The notes under the pieces: model-generated
What the model was told of the DNA's origin: nothing
Seen by the model: the letters and a program-made list of their open reading frames with translations, nothing else
Databases searched by the model: none
Made by a program: the position numbers and the translations under genes
Shown here: positions 37,394 to 49,621 of the stretch, in pieces
Layout of the letters: each line of letters starts with the position of its first letter
Numbering within the stretch: position 1 is the stretch's first letter
Assembly (NCBI GenBank): GCA_024305745.1
Contig: JAHRBS010000007.1
Coordinates: forward strand, 2,418,001-2,482,000
Length of the DNA stretch: 64,000 nt
Origin: Polyporus tsugae
Lineage: Eukaryota; Basidiomycota; Agaricomycetes; Polyporales; Polyporaceae
Direction of reading: 5' to 3'

Positions 37394-38350
37394 ATGCAGG
37401 TGGTAACTACCGACGCTTCTGTTACCGAAGGCTTTGTCCCCTTCACCTACCGCGGCGAGAGGTACCAGACTTACTACAAAGTCTTCGGTAATCTCGCACA
37501 CCGCACAAACACACCCCTCGTTGTCCTCCATGGCGGTCCTGGGCTCTCACACGACTACCTCCTCCCGCTCTCCGACATGGCTGACGCCGATATTCCTATC
37601 ATCTTCTACGACCAAATCGGAAATTCACGTTCCACTCACCTGAAGTCGAAGCCGCCGACCTTCTGGACCATCAATCTCTTCATTGACGAGCTTGACAACC
37701 TCCTGAAGCATTGTGACATCCACGATGACTTCAACCTCCTGGGCCATTCGTGGGGCGGAATCATCGCATCGGAGTTCGAGGTTCGCAGACAGCCTGCCGG
37801 GCTCAAGAAGCTCGTCATCACGAACTCGCTGGCCGCGGCGAGCTTGTGGGGCCAGTCGAACGCCCTGCTCGCGCAGTCATTCCCCAAGGAGGTGCAGGAG
37901 GGACTCATGGTGGGCATGAAGAACCCGAAGGCGTACCAAGCTGCGCTGAAGGAATTCAATGCTCGCCATGGATGTACGGTCCAGCCTTTCCCCAAGGAGC
38001 TAGCGTATTCCTTGGATCGAGTCTTTGGAGACGACGGCGACCCTACGGTGGCCAGTGCTGGGTTAGTCTCCGTGCCTTCAGTACTGTTGTACTTCAAGCT
38101 TTCTATAGGGACTCACATTTGCCGTAGGATCCTGGATAACTGGTCGATTATTGACCGCCTTCACATGGTACGCGCTCCTACGTTCGTCATAAACGGGCGG
38201 AAGGATATTGCACAGGACTTTGTGGTCGCGCCGTTCTTCCAACGGATCCGCCAGGTGAAGTGGGTCACGTTCGAGCAGTCGAGCCATACACCATTCTGGG
38301 AGGAGCGCGAGCATTACAACACGCTTGTGGTGGAGTTCCTGAAGTCGTGA
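37394..38350 (+). CDS. Proline iminopeptidase / amino-acid amidase-like alpha/beta hydrolase (S33)
   Basis: Cytosolic serine hydrolase that removes N-terminal Pro or hydrolyses amino-acid amides. Motifs are VVLHGGPGLSHDYL (oxyanion HGGPG), YDQIGNSRST, the nucleophile elbow GHSWGG, the catalytic Asp region INGRKDIAQDF and the His region QSSHTPFWEE. The intron 38062-38127 (66 nt, GTTAGT...CGTAG) is a multiple of three with no stop, so retention would add 22 residues. Removal gives SAGILDNWSIIDRLH, close to the family. About 296 residues spliced. Confidence 0.9.
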   Translation: MQVVTTDASVTEGFVPFTYRGERYQTYYKVFGNLAHRTNTPLVVLHGGPGLSHDYLLPLSDMADADIPIIFYDQIGNSRSTHLKSKPPTFWTINLFIDELDNLLKHCDIHDDFNLLGHSWGGIIASEFEVRRQPAGLKKLVITNSLAAASLWGQSNALLAQSFPKEVQEGLMVGMKNPKAYQAALKEFNARHGCTVQPFPKELAYSLDRVFGDDGDPTVASAGLVSVPSVLLYFKLSIGTHICRRILDNWSIIDRLHMVRAPTFVINGRKDIAQDFVVAPFFQRIRQVKWVTFEQSSHTPFWEEREHYNTLVVEFLKS

Positions 38351-38576
38351 ACATGATTACTTTAAATGTTCGTCAGGCTTAGAAATTGTAGGAGCTACGT
38401 ACTAATACTCATCCTAAATATTGTTGTCAAGTTGTCGACCGTCGGTCATTGACGTCGTTTGGTATAAAGCCATAAGAGTTGCGATCGCGAGGGATCTCAC
38501 AGATGGGCGTCTATCCCGCGCTACGCTACGTCTCACTGGGTGCCCGGTCGTGATTTCTCTTCAGACTCTGTCCACC

Positions 38577-39609
38577 ATGCACCGTGCCGCCCTCCGCGTC
38601 CCCCTCCGACAGGCTATCGCGTCCCAGAGGCGCAGCTTCGTCTCCACCGTCCTCTTGACAAAAGCATGGGAGAATGAAACTGTGGGCGAGCTGAGAAAGG
38701 AGGCCAGGAAGCGCGGGCTCACTTCGTACGTCGCCCTTTTCTCTGTGCACTTGCGTGTCTCGCTTACGCCTCTGAAATATGTGAAGCACGGGAAACAAGG
38801 CCACTCTAATTGTGCGCCTTCAGCAGGATGAGCACAAAACAGTCTTTGCGTCTGAGCCTGCCTCGGTAGCACCCCACGCACGCGCGGCATCCACCCTCTC
38901 CTCGACTCCTATCATAGAGTCGCCCACAGAAGTCCCTGGCATCCCTTTCACCGCTGCGCCGACGCACCCAAAGTATCAAATGGATGTCAAGATCCCCATC
39001 TATTCTCAAAGCGAGCCCGAAGCACCTGTTGCAATTGTGCGCCCTTTTCTCGTTCCGTTTTGCAGGTCGACCTTCTGACCCGCATGCCCGTGTTAGCCGT
39101 TTGTCCCCGACCTCTGGGAGTCTTCCAAGCTGAGGCACGAGTCTGCACCCCCCGCACCCGAGCCTTCGACCGGTCCTAAGGTGGTGGTCGTTGGTGGCGA
39201 CACAATCCTCCCAGGTGGCGGTCCCTCGTACGACGTCTACAGCCCCACCGCGTCTTCATCCGCCCCTGCCCCCTCGCAGGTTCGCCCTGAGCCCAAGTCG
39301 GAATTCGGAAAGCTCCTGGCGGGCATGGCGGACGACCTGGGCCTCCCACCCAGCTTCAAACTGACCCGTCCCGAGTACGCCCAATATGACGTAGCGGCGA
39401 AGACAGAGACGTCTGGCGACCGAGAGAAGAGTTACTCCCGGACGCTTGATGGGGACGAGAAGACGGGCTTGTACGTCTTGCTTGGCATTTTTGCGGGGTC
39501 ATGGTTTGCGGCGAGTGCTCTCGCGCCTTTGTCCGAATGGGCGCACAAGCCGGAGGAGAAGGCGAGGGATGGAGCGGAGACTTTGGACAAGGCGGGCGAG
39601 AAGCACTAG
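38577..39609 (+). CDS. Mitochondrial SAP-domain protein (AIM34-like)
   Basis: The N-terminus MHRAALRVPLRQAIASQRRS is an Arg-rich amphipathic presequence. A SAP motif follows (VGELRKEARKRGLTS...NKATLIVRLQ), formed across an intron that must end in AAG (38784-38786). The middle is Pro/Ser-rich and contains GGDTILPGGGPSYDVYS. A single hydrophobic segment near the C-terminus (YVLLGIFAGSWFAASALAPL) probably anchors the protein in the inner membrane. Yeast Aim34 has the same order of presequence, SAP and late membrane helix. Function unknown; nucleoid association is inference. Confidence 0.72.
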
Positions 39610-39810
39610 ATTAGACTTGGACATATAGATACTAGCAACTACAGCTCACCACATCGCTGTCCCTAATGTGCCCAGACCTGTCTTATAATCGTCGACGTCC
39701 TTTTCCGCTGCCTCTTCGCACCAGTCCCGGTTTGCGGAACGCGTCCAGCGCGCGCCAAGTATGTCCGTTCTGCGCGTGATAGCCGTTCCACACCTCTTTC
39801 AGGGACCGCC

Positions 39811-40384
39811 ATGCTCAGGCTCCCTCGAGCACCCACATCTACTCTCAGACATGCTTACGTCCGGCCATTTCATGCGTCGGTAGCCCGCCAGCACTTAGTT
39901 GGTCCTCCGGACCCGGTCTCCCATCTGCGTCCCGTCATTTACGACGATGCGCCTCCACCTCCTCCGGAAACCCGGCATCCCTATTCGCTCAAGGAGTTCA
40001 CGGGAGACACTCGAGAGTACCAGTGGAAGATGCAGAGACAGGAGCTTGATGCGTTCAGCCATCAGTTCTGGAAGGAGGTGCGCGATTCGCCCGTGAATGC
40101 TTGTCCTTGCCCGCTCACCACCGGGGTCGCGCAACCTCCCGCAGTGCAACACCCGCTTCTATGGCGCAAAGGAGGCGGTCCTGCAAAGCCTGCTAGAAGA
40201 AACTACGCCGGAGCAGCGCGAGGTCGCCCTTTCCGAGTTCTACCGCCGCTGGGTCGCACAGGAGCGCAAACGGCTGGACGAGTATGGCGAGGAAATGCGG
40301 CGGCGCAATTGGGCGACGATCGCTCTGGGGGCCCGTGTACAATACGAGAAGTTCGTGTCCCGTATCATGCATCCATTCAGGTGA
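39811..40384 (+). CDS. COA8: COA8/APOPT1-like mitochondrial protein
   Basis: Two exons (39811-40077, 40145-40384) give 168 residues. A presequence (MLRLPRAPTSTLRHAYVRPF) is followed by the family signature VGPPDPVSHLRPVIYDD, then REYQWKMQRQELDAFSHQFW and NTRFYGAKEAVLQSL. Animal COA8 (APOPT1) helps assemble or protect cytochrome c oxidase. The gene lies about 200 bases downstream of the AIM34-like gene on the same strand and ends 110 bases from the convergent NUP133 stop. Confidence 0.85.
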
Positions 40385-40493
40385 ACAGAGAGACCTTGCT
40401 GTGGCCCCGTATTTCATTATTACAGCGAGGTACAAGAAGCGATCTACATTTTGGGCAGCACGACAAGAAACGTCCGGAACCGTATAATGCGCA

Positions 40494-43400
40494 TTAGTTG
40501 TCCGGAAGGCCGAGGTCCTGGTTCGCAATCTGCTCTACGCTCTGGTAAATGCCCATCAGGTCGAGGTCCTCCAGCGCCCTGCTGTCTCGCTCGTAGTCGC
40601 GCGCGATAGCGATGATCTCTTCGGGGGACATGCTCGGCCAGCGGAGCTCAATCTCGTCCTGTGGAGGGATATCCACCGCCTCCTCGGGCGTGAGCTTATA
40701 CCCTTGCGGACAGTGGCCTTTGTCCGCGATGGCCTGCAGTGCGGCGTAGAGGGCCGTGTTGCGGAGTCGTTCGGTCAGTTCTTCGTCGGTCACGCCGGTG
40801 GTCTGGCGGATCATGTTCCAGCTGTACGACGGATATCAGACAAGAAACCAATATGCGAACAAGGAGATGACTCACTCATCGTGTACGAAGATTCGTCGCC
40901 AGACGTTCTGGAACGCATGTAATCTTCGCTCGCTGGGGATGTTCTGCGACGGAAGATAAGTTAAGGGTCGAGAATGAGGCAACAACGTAGTGACATACCT
41001 CGGCATGAGCTAAGAGATGCAGCGCGGTTGCGTAATCTTCCACGCGGTCAAAGTTGTCCTTCAGGGTCAGGACGTCCGCCATGTCCTCGGCGGACAGTGC
41101 TTTGCCTTGCAGCAGCAGGCGAACGAGGTGCTTGAACGCCTGTCACTAGTGTTAGTAACGTCCAAAGCAGATACTACGAGTGTGTCCTCACATTATAGAG
41201 GGCTCGACGATTCCCCAGGTTCGTCGCCTTCTTCTGGGCAACCGTCTCGACCTGCATCTCCAGCGATTGCCGTTGGCGGACAGAGGCAAGGGCTTTCTTC
41301 AGGTCTTCGACAATGGTCTCGTGCACGCTGACGAAGTCCAAGCCATCGTGGAAGGCTATTATACAAACATATCAGTATCACTCTACAGCCGTTGTTGAAT
41401 AGAATAACGCACCATCCAGGACATCTTGACTGACGGATGTCTCGCCTTCGTGCAGCTGCGCAAGGTGCGAAAGCTTGCCAATGCTGAGCATGAGCTGCAT
41501 AGTCGAGTCAATGCTCACTTGCAACAGGCTCATGGAGGCTCGAGAACTTACCTGCGCGGAAACGATCTCCGATGCATGTCCTGCCTCTGACTGTAACGCC
41601 TGGGATGCGAGAGCGTAACGACCGCGACCGAGGTCATGCAACCAGGAAATGCCAGGGTGCGGGTGTTCGGCGAAGAAGAGGTCCATGTATTCGACGTGGT
41701 TGTGCTGCGCGAACATGGTGCGCAGCTCGCCGTGTTCGATGTACCATTGGTAAAGCTCCGTCGTGAACGCCTCCTTGAACTTCTCGATGTATGCTTCAAT
41801 GCGTGCAGCATTGGGATTCTCCTGTGGAGGATAAACCTTGCCCGTGTGACACAAAGACGCGAGGCTCCGGAAATCGTGGTAGTCCTCTGCGAGCTTGAAT
41901 GCGTCGTTGGCGAAGTCATTTCGCCCTATAGATCCCTATATTCAGCGTCGTGCTGGACGTTTTACCATACAAGACTCACGAAGAGTTTCCAGAACCTCGG
42001 GACGGAGCTGGCGGAATGTCTGTTCCAGCTCAGACCGTTCCCTCCCCACTCCCGTCTGCCCTGCAGCGCTAGGGCTACCCAACCAATCGAGCCGCTCTTG
42101 GATGCATCGGAACAGGGTCGACGCTAGCTCTGGCAGCTGGGACCTAGGCAACCTCTTGGCACCGGCAGCATCTGGATCGTCATTACCTGCCTCCGCGAGC
42201 TGAGTCGTAAGCCGGAATAGTTCGTGGACCATGTCAATGACATTCGGCTGGCTTGTCCAGGGGTCAATCATAGGTTCATTCACTCCAATCCCGTACACGC
42301 CCAAGTTGAACACGCGATAGCTATGCGCGGATTGGAGCATTGTCTATTTGTGACCGTCGATGAGGGAATAGGAAAATGGAAATCGAGGCGAAACACATAC
42401 TAGAACGATCTGGTTCGCCTGGGGAATGATCTTAGCAGACTTCCCGTCCAGAGTTGACGCCGATTGGTGAACCAGTTCGGCGACCTGAGGAAGGAGACCC
42501 CCGAGATCTCGCACACGCAGTCTGAGGAACGCGCGAAGACAGTCTTCGTGGTGATCCTCGCCGATAGCGTTCATGTAGCGGTCGACAGCTTCCTGCAGGA
42601 GGCCACGAGAACGACCGGACCTGCAATACGAAAATCGTCAACACGGTTCACGGAGTGACGTGATATGAACTGACCTGGGGGACTCATTATGACGCAACCA
42701 TAGCTGGTGAGCGGCATAGAGCTTTTCCGCATCTGTGGCCAACGTTTGGCGACTCCGTTGGGACATCTACGCGCAAGGGGTCAATGACTACCATGATGTT
42801 ATTGCTAGGAACGTACCTTAGTCAACACCGAGTTGTCATTAATGAACTTGATAAGGAAGCTCAGGCGCTCCTTACGGCCAGTCATTTGAGCGTGAAGGTC
42901 GTGGTGAGCGCGTACGACTTCACGATCTAAGGTCGACTCTTTTCTGTGAGCATCTGCCAAATCTAGTCCCTGAATGGAAACGCACCCGATTCCAGGACCG
43001 CCTCGCTCAGTTGTTCAGCACCGGCCATGAGTGCCTCCTCGTCGATCTCTGGTGGGAAGCTGAAGTGCAGCGGATTCTATCAAGATCAATATTAGTGAAA
43101 AAGACTTCGGGTGGCCTTCCGACTACACACTTCAGGTAGCGAACCATACAAGATCGCCTTGCTCATTGTGGATTTGATCAAGTTGGCACGACCAGTCCTG
43201 AATAAACGTTACCAAAGCTCTCTCAATCTAGAGTTTCAGAAGAAACGTACTCGGGATGGAACTGAGCAACCTCGTCCAGGTCAATCTCTGTCTTCATCAT
43301 GGTCGCCGCGGTGAGGACCAGTAACGAGGCTTCCTTTTCGACAACGCCAACGCCGAGGGTACGATCGGTTGACGACCTGAGTTCCAGTCGGTCCATATAC

Positions 43401-45120
43401 TCGTTCTCTGCAGTTCGTCACACGACATGGGTAAGCCGAATGACAACCCTTGCATCACGTCACTCTCACCTTGCGCACAGATTGTTACCGCGTCACCAAA
43501 CTGTATAGCAACTAGCTTCTCAGGTACAACAATCTGTAGTCTCGGATGCGTAGGCGCGCCGGAACTGGATGTCTGTGCATGGATGAACATGTAGATACAG
43601 AGATAGAAGTATTGAATGACTCACACTTTGGTATGGTACAGCTTGCACTTTCAGAACCTGGAAAACGCCAGGAAGGTGTCTGATGGAGATGATAGCGTAC
43701 ACGCGGCGAGGATGTGTGACCTCTTCCATAGGCACATCGTCCTCTTGGCCCGCAAACGAAACCAGGAGAACGATGTCATTGTGCCTGTGAGTATCAGTGG
43801 CCTGGTTAGCAGGAGAATTCGACTACAGTCTGAACACACCAACCCCTGCATCTTCAAGTCCAAAAGCTCAAGGTCGAGTTCTACGTCCTCCCTCGGTGCA
43901 TTGGGGAACTGGTTCCAAAGAGCTTCTCGAGTCTGTTCTCCGATGTCTTCTTCCAATAGTAATTCCTCCCAGCCTTCAATCGACATGTTCCATTGTTGCA
44001 GCCTTGTATCCGCAAGAGCCCAGACTAGACGACCAGTGGCACCCCGAGTCAGGCTGCACACGGCGACCGCATTGATATTCCCGGGTTGCGGTTGAAGTGC
44101 CTGAGCGGACCAGAACCCAGGGAAAAGACGAGTTAAGGATAGGGAGGACGACGGTCGGCTGAAGGCATGATGCGAGAGGTGGTACTTCCCGCCGGAAGAG
44201 GACACCACCAATCGAAACAGCCGTCCAGCAGAAGACGAGATGATGAACGTTTGCGCCTGGAATCAAGAGACATCTTCACATCCACTAGGTAGATAGACAG
44301 AAACTAAGATCACTTACGTCCGCGCGGATGAGACTAGTAACACACTCTCCCTCCGTTAAGTCCAGGTTTGAGAGTGTGTAGTTCTCGCCCCCTGCCAAAC
44401 CCATACCAATGCTGTCCCAGAAGCGAACTTGGCCAATATTCGAGCCGATGATGAGTCCAGGTTCGCGCTGCGCGCCATACGGGACAAGGGCATGAAATGG
44501 TGTGGTCATTGGTGGGGGGAAAGGCTCCATCGGGCAACTGAAGATGTAGCATGTTGGAGTACCGGTCAAGGCCTAAGTGCTGGATGTTGAATTCATGCTT
44601 GACACGCAAGTAGAGAAAGGACGAACCTGACTGTACTTCCAGACGTAGCATGTATTCAAGGAAGCAACCACGGCGAAGCCAGTAACGGGGTCGACGTCTC
44701 CCGTGTACCCTTCCCTAAAGAAATCTACAACAGGTATTAGACACCCAGAGCAAAAAAAAAAACAGATACTCGCAACGCACCTGCATTGCGGAGTGCTTGC
44801 CTGACCTCGACAGGGAGCTGGGCATAGAACGTCACTGTCATCTCCTTCGACTTGGAAAATATAGTATCCGTTCTTGGCCCCCGCTCGAATATCTCCGAAC
44901 CCTCCTCGTCCAAATCCATTCCCGACCCCGATAGTATAGAATCATCGTCCCTCGCGGGAGCCAGAGGATCCCCACGTCGCGCGGGTGTGGAGAACCGCGA
45001 CTGTGGCTGAGTGCTTCCAGCGCGAAATCGCCTGTTCTGACCCTGCCTGGGTGGCGAAGGGGACATGCCCATGGAGGAATAGCGCGCGGCGCGCCGTGGA
45101 GCGGGAGAGAAGGTCGCCAT
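40494..45120 (-). CDS. NUP133: Nucleoporin Nup133-like (Y-complex)
   Basis: Scaffold subunit of the nuclear pore outer ring. The N-terminus MATFSPAPRRAARYSSMGMS is disordered. The beta-propeller starts near FYAQLPVEVRQALRNA and includes DPVTGFAVVASLNTCYVWK, GLIIGSNIGQVRFWDSIG and RLVWALADTRLQQWNMS. The C-terminal half is alpha-helical and spread over many exons (for example EIVSAQ, LHDLGRGRYALASQALQSE, ALYAALQAIADKGHCPQGY) and ends NQDLGLPDN. More than a dozen short introns occur; not all were fixed. The start at 45120 lies 170 bases from the divergent PRCC-like gene. Confidence 0.86.
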
Positions 45121-45290
45121 GGTCGGTGTTCGCGCGCGCCACCCGCGACGGTGAGGGGAAAGCGGAGGTGCAGAGAGAACAAGAGCGGAAAACCGTGACG
45201 CGTGCGAGGCGCGTCTTGCTCCTCGCTCGAACCGTGCTCGGGCACACCCGAACGACCTCCCTCACCACTCCCTCACCACTCCCCTTCATC

Positions 45291-46722
45291 ATGCTCGGCG
45301 TCGACGGCTACGGTAGTGACAGCGATGCCGGAAGCGACAACGATACTGTGCAGCCAACACTACCTACGTCCAAGGGCTCGTCTTTGACGAGTAAGCTTCC
45401 CGCTCCTGCGAAGAAATCGTGCTTGCCTCTCTCTCCACCCTCCGGTGCTGCTTCATCATCAAAGTGTTCCTCTGGTCTCTCTCTGCCTCCACCGAAAACT
45501 AAGAAGGCCAAGAAGATTGCTATTGGACTTCCACGTCTACCCAAGGATGCCGATGACGCCAACTCCGACGATGACGAACGACCCGCCGCGAAGAAGCCCC
45601 GGCTAGAATCTGGGGCTCGCTCATCTGCGCTGCTCTCCATGCTTCCTGCTCCGAAAAACAAGGCTCCTGTCCCAGCTGCACCTGAGCGAGTACTCGGTGG
45701 AGGACGGGGACCTGGCCTGATCTTCAAAAGCGCACCAAGCCAGCCAAGCCGGGTGATCACCGTGGAGGATGCGGAAGAGGATGAGGATGGTGCTCGACAG
45801 GCCGATACCCTCGACTCGTCTTATTCGGCCATTTTGGAAGAGAAGGAGGAGGCAAAACCGTCACCACTACCGTTCATGCCCACCTCTGTCAAGCGGGGAA
45901 AGGCGAACGTCTCCGTGGAGGAGAAGTATTCCGTGCCCGTCTCGCGTCCGGCTGTATCGTCAGCACCAGCCATAGATTTCTTCTCCCTCGGTGCGTGGAA
46001 TACACTGGTTCTTTGTCGCGCCTATTTAACAAGACACATAGGTTCGTCGTCGTCATCTCAAGCCAGCTCCTCCAGACCGTCCGTTTCGCCAGCGCCACCA
46101 GTGTCGTCGGCCCCGGGCCTTTTCTCTTTCACCGCTGCACCCTCAGTCCAAGAATTTAAACCGCCAGAACCTACATCCGAAGACCCCTACCCTGGATACT
46201 ATATGCTCCCTTCTGGTCAGTGGGCTGCGTATGACCCCGCGTATTACAAGAAGTTCTACGACAAGTGGAAGAAGGAGTACGACGCACACGTCAGGGCGTT
46301 GGAGAAGGGCACGACGAAAGGTTTCGAGGGCGCGGAGGACCATGCGGAGGATGTGAATGCGCTACAGGAGATGGAGAAGGCCAAACAGGACATTCAGGAG
46401 CGGGAGGAGAGGAAGGCACTTACTACTGGTTCTGCAGAGGTGCCTGTGGCTCCCAAGATGAACATCAAGGTGCGATCGGTCCTGCAGAACTTCGAAGCTG
46501 TACTGAACTTGGGTAGGGTGCTGCGCTCGGGGGAAGAGCACGGTCAAGGCATCAGCTTTCGACTCTGCTCACGGAGGCATACCAGAACCGGGAGTCGTTG
46601 GAGGAGCAGATCGCCCAAGGCAGGCGGAATCGCAAGGAGGCTGGGAACAAGTACGGTGAGCTATAGTTGTTTGTGATCTCTTGACAGTATCGTTATTCAT
46701 GTTATGCTTCCAAGGTTTCTGA
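45291..46722 (+). CDS. PRCC-type mitotic checkpoint regulator / splicing-associated protein
   Basis: Homologue of human PRCC, known to bind MAD2B (MAD2L2). The N-terminus MLGVDGYGSDSDAGSDND is acidic and followed by KLPAPAKKS and ALLSMLPAPKNKAP, the Pro/Ala motifs of the family. Then come a Ser/Pro stretch, YPGYYMLPSGQWAAYDPAYYKKF, a charged helical region and the conserved tail EEQIAQGRRNRKEAGNKYGF. The final exon holds just eight coding bases (46715-46722) behind a CCAAG acceptor; without it the protein would stop differently after KYG. Three or four introns in all. Confidence 0.85.
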
Positions 46723-46903
46723 GCTGTGTTCAATCTCCCTGCCTTGTCGTATCGCTCGCTTCCGCACTCCATTATGTTCATAATCCAATTTCCCCAATCC
46801 AAGTCATATATTCTGGACAGCATACGACATATTAAAACAAATCTATGTAATACATGTGTAGAATATGCAACAGATAGTGCAAGGTGCGGTAAACCATTAA
46901 GGT

Positions 46904-47577
46904 TTACTTCTGGCTGGATGAGTACTCTGCGAGCCTGTTAGCTCGAGATCGCGTATAAGTTCAACTGAAGATACGTACTCGTCACAGACTTTGTGCCTTC
47001 GGAGATGGCGTGCTTGGCCAACTCGCCAGGAAGGATGAGCCGGACAGCGGTCTGGATCTCCCGTGAAGAGATGGTCGACTTCTTGGAGTACTGCGAGAGT
47101 TCTACACATCTGATGTTGAGAACGGTACAGCTTTCAATACAATGCTAGCAACTTACTTGAAGCCTCGGTCGCGATGCGCTCGAAGATGTCGTTGACGAAG
47201 GAGTTGAGGATAGCCATCGCCTTGTTGGAGATACCCGTGTCGGGGTGCACCTGCTTGAGCACTGCGCCGACCGACCAGACGCGTCAACCATCCGCCATCG
47301 CGAGCCACAAAGCGAAGCACGCACCCTTGTACACGTACGAGCTCCAGGTCTCCTTGCGGGCTTTCTTGCGCTTCTTCTTCTCGCCGTCAGGGCCGGCAGA
47401 CGCGGTCGACTTGGCCGCCTTCGCCTTCGCCTTGGACTTGGACTCGGCCTTGACAGGGGCCTTCTGCGCCGTGGACGCGGGGGCCTTGGATGCAGAGGAA
47501 GCGGGCTGCAGGAGATGTTTTTAAGTACGAGAAGCTTCGAATGTGGCTTGACCGCCGTGGCATACCTTGGGGGCCAT
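46904..47577 (-). CDS. HTB1: Histone H2B
   Basis: Core nucleosomal histone. The start MAPK is separated from the Ala/Lys/Ser-rich tail by an intron, and the tail reaches [20 protein letters not shown]. The fold follows with [59 protein letters not shown] and [20 protein letters not shown]. About 145 residues. At least three or four introns interrupt it, including one just before the last codons (TK|YSSSQK). The upstream region holds candidate S-phase elements. Confidence 0.96.
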
Positions 47578-47759
47578 TTGGATATAGTCTGCGACTTCCA
47601 ATGAGTATGCACCACTTAATGTCTATGCTTCACAGCTCGATACACACCTTGAGTAAGCGAGAAGTTGGGTGGTGAGATGGTGGAAGGAGGGAAAGAGAGT
47701 TGGGCGAGTCGTGAACTCGCGTCGAGGGCTTTAAAGGGATCAACAAAGTCACGTGGAGA

Positions 47760-47801
47760 ACGCGTTTGTTGACTGCCACAGGCGCGTCGCGCGTTGGCGC
47801 C
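47760..47801. promoter_or_regulatory. Candidate S-phase promoter elements of H2B (ACGCGT and TTGGCGCC)
   Basis: ACGCGT at 47760-47765 (MCB-like) and TTGGCGCC at 47794-47801 (E2F/SBF-like), about 185-225 bases upstream of the H2B ATG. MBF/E2F-class control of S-phase genes is known in fungi. Binding here is inference. Confidence 0.4.
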
Positions 47802-48273
47802 CGTCGCGTCGCGGTCGCGCTGGTGGCTGCTGTCGATCTTGATCGCGATCGCGCGAGACTTGGCCAGAGAGCAGCTCAACCCTCTCTTGCACGTCAATGT
47901 CTCTGAATTGTCACACTGGACACCTTCCATTGTCTTGTATTGTGGAAACCCTAACAGGACCGTCACTTGTCGCGATAAAGGATCGGACTGGTGGGCGGTT
48001 GCAAGTACTCGGGACCCGACCTGTCCTAAGGTATACGTATACACGCATGCCTTTCTACCTGAATGAAAATGTAGTCACGCACCTTGGAGCAGTCGTTTTT
48101 AAAGAATGCAATGCATTACGTAGGATCCCATCCAGCGCGTCATCGTCATATTCATCGCGTCCGCCTCACCATCACAGGTCAGCCTGTGGTGGTTCGCTTT
48201 CAAGAAACGTCGTTGATTACCACGATAGCCTGTCCGTGGGTTCCAAGCAAACTCCCTCGACTGAACAAAACGA
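47802..48273. other. Intergenic, no gene seen
   Basis: 3' flank of HTD2 and the distal H2B promoter. No supported feature. Confidence 0.5.
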
Positions 48274-49621
48274 TCATGCAATATCCAAGGCGATTTTACC
48301 GACCATGCCAACCACCTGGCGACCACTCTCAGGTTCTTCGACCTCCGCCCAAACGCGTATGGTGTCCTTGTCCTCTTGTGCGCCGTTGATCCTGACTCGC
48401 CGATTGACAGCAATTGGATTCACCGCACGATAGTCAAACGTCTTGAAACCTCTCCCAGGAACTTGAAGCGCGGTGGTGTCCAACAGCATCAATGCCGTTA
48501 ACGGCCCGTGGACGAGTCTCTCTTCGACCACATGGTCAGCGTCCAATGTCCACCAATGACACAGCAAACCTACCCGGATATCCCTCGGACTTCCGTGCAT
48601 AATCTTTATCGAGGTGGATGTAGTGCCCATTGAAGGTGAGTGCAGAGAATCGGAAGAGCGTCGTCGGCGTCGGCAAGAACTCGAACATGAAGTCGGGCCT
48701 AGGCAACCCCTTCACTGCACACGCGATTCAGAGACGTCAGTCACGCGAACACTCGTTCGTTCTCGTCATGCTGCCCTCGGGCCTCGGACCACTGAATGCT
48801 CACCTTCTTTCGGTTCCCGCCTATTGCCAGCCATGGCCAGGTACACGTGCAATCTTTCCTCTTCGATGCACACCTCGCCCCCACCCTGCCTCCGGTACTC
48901 GATCTTCTGTTTCACGAACACCATGGGCGCCCCTGTTTCGCCCGTGCCGAAACCCTTCCTCTCCGCGGATGCAATCGTCGAGACCGCCTCCGCCCTGTCT
49001 CCTACATGCAGCGCCCGTTTCCATTCCATGCGGCCACCCGCCCACATGCGCCGCGTGAACGGCTTTGATGGGCTGAAGTCGACGTCGGTGCCGTCCCAGC
49101 GCAGAAATTTCTCCGGGTTCCTTGGATGGAAGAACGCGAGGTGGTGTCCGTAGCCCAGTTCGTCGCCCTCCTGTGGCGGGGCGTACCCCGGCAAGGGCTC
49201 CCGCGTCCCATCGCGTGTAGGAAGGGTGACGTACAGATCGGCGAGGTGTTCAGGTCGGAGGGTGTCGTGGAGAACCGATCCTTTCTCGGCGCTGATCCAG
49301 CGGTCGAGGGCAGCGACGTCCGCGGGCGTGAGAGGCGAGTGGGCTCTGGAATCCGAAGATGACGAGTGGTGGTGGCGTCGCGAATAGATGTCCCGATGGG
49401 CGACGCCACCACGGCATATGGATGATACGGCGACGGTGAGAGAGCGGCGGCTTGCAGCTGGGGAAGGCCGGTGTTAGCGCAGGTGCATGGTTGGTTCGTC
49501 ACGACTGGGAACGCATCGCGCGCCCTATCACGCCGCAACTGCACAGGAGAGGAAGCTTCGATGCCATGGAGAGATGGTACTCACCCTGCACAGCCGTGTA
49601 CGAAAGATGCCGTGGCAGCAT
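48274..49621 (-). CDS. HTD2: 3-hydroxyacyl-thioester dehydratase of mitochondrial fatty acid synthesis (HTD2-like)
   Basis: Hot-dog-fold dehydratase that removes water from 3-hydroxyacyl-ACP in mtFAS, the pathway that makes octanoate for lipoic acid. The reconstructed start MLPRHLSYTAVQAASRRSL is a basic presequence formed by splicing over a GTGAGT...CCCAG intron. Body: LTPADVAALDRWI, LPGYAPPQEGDELGYGHH, RRMWAGGRMEWKRALHVGD, IASAERKGFG and FVKQKIEYRRQGG. The second half has FRFSALTFNGHYIHLDKDY and EGYPG. It then reads LVHGPLTALMLLDT and FKTFDYRAVNPIAV, and ends GKIALDIA. The NGHxIHxD segment carries the expected catalytic His. About 395 residues. Confidence 0.86.
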
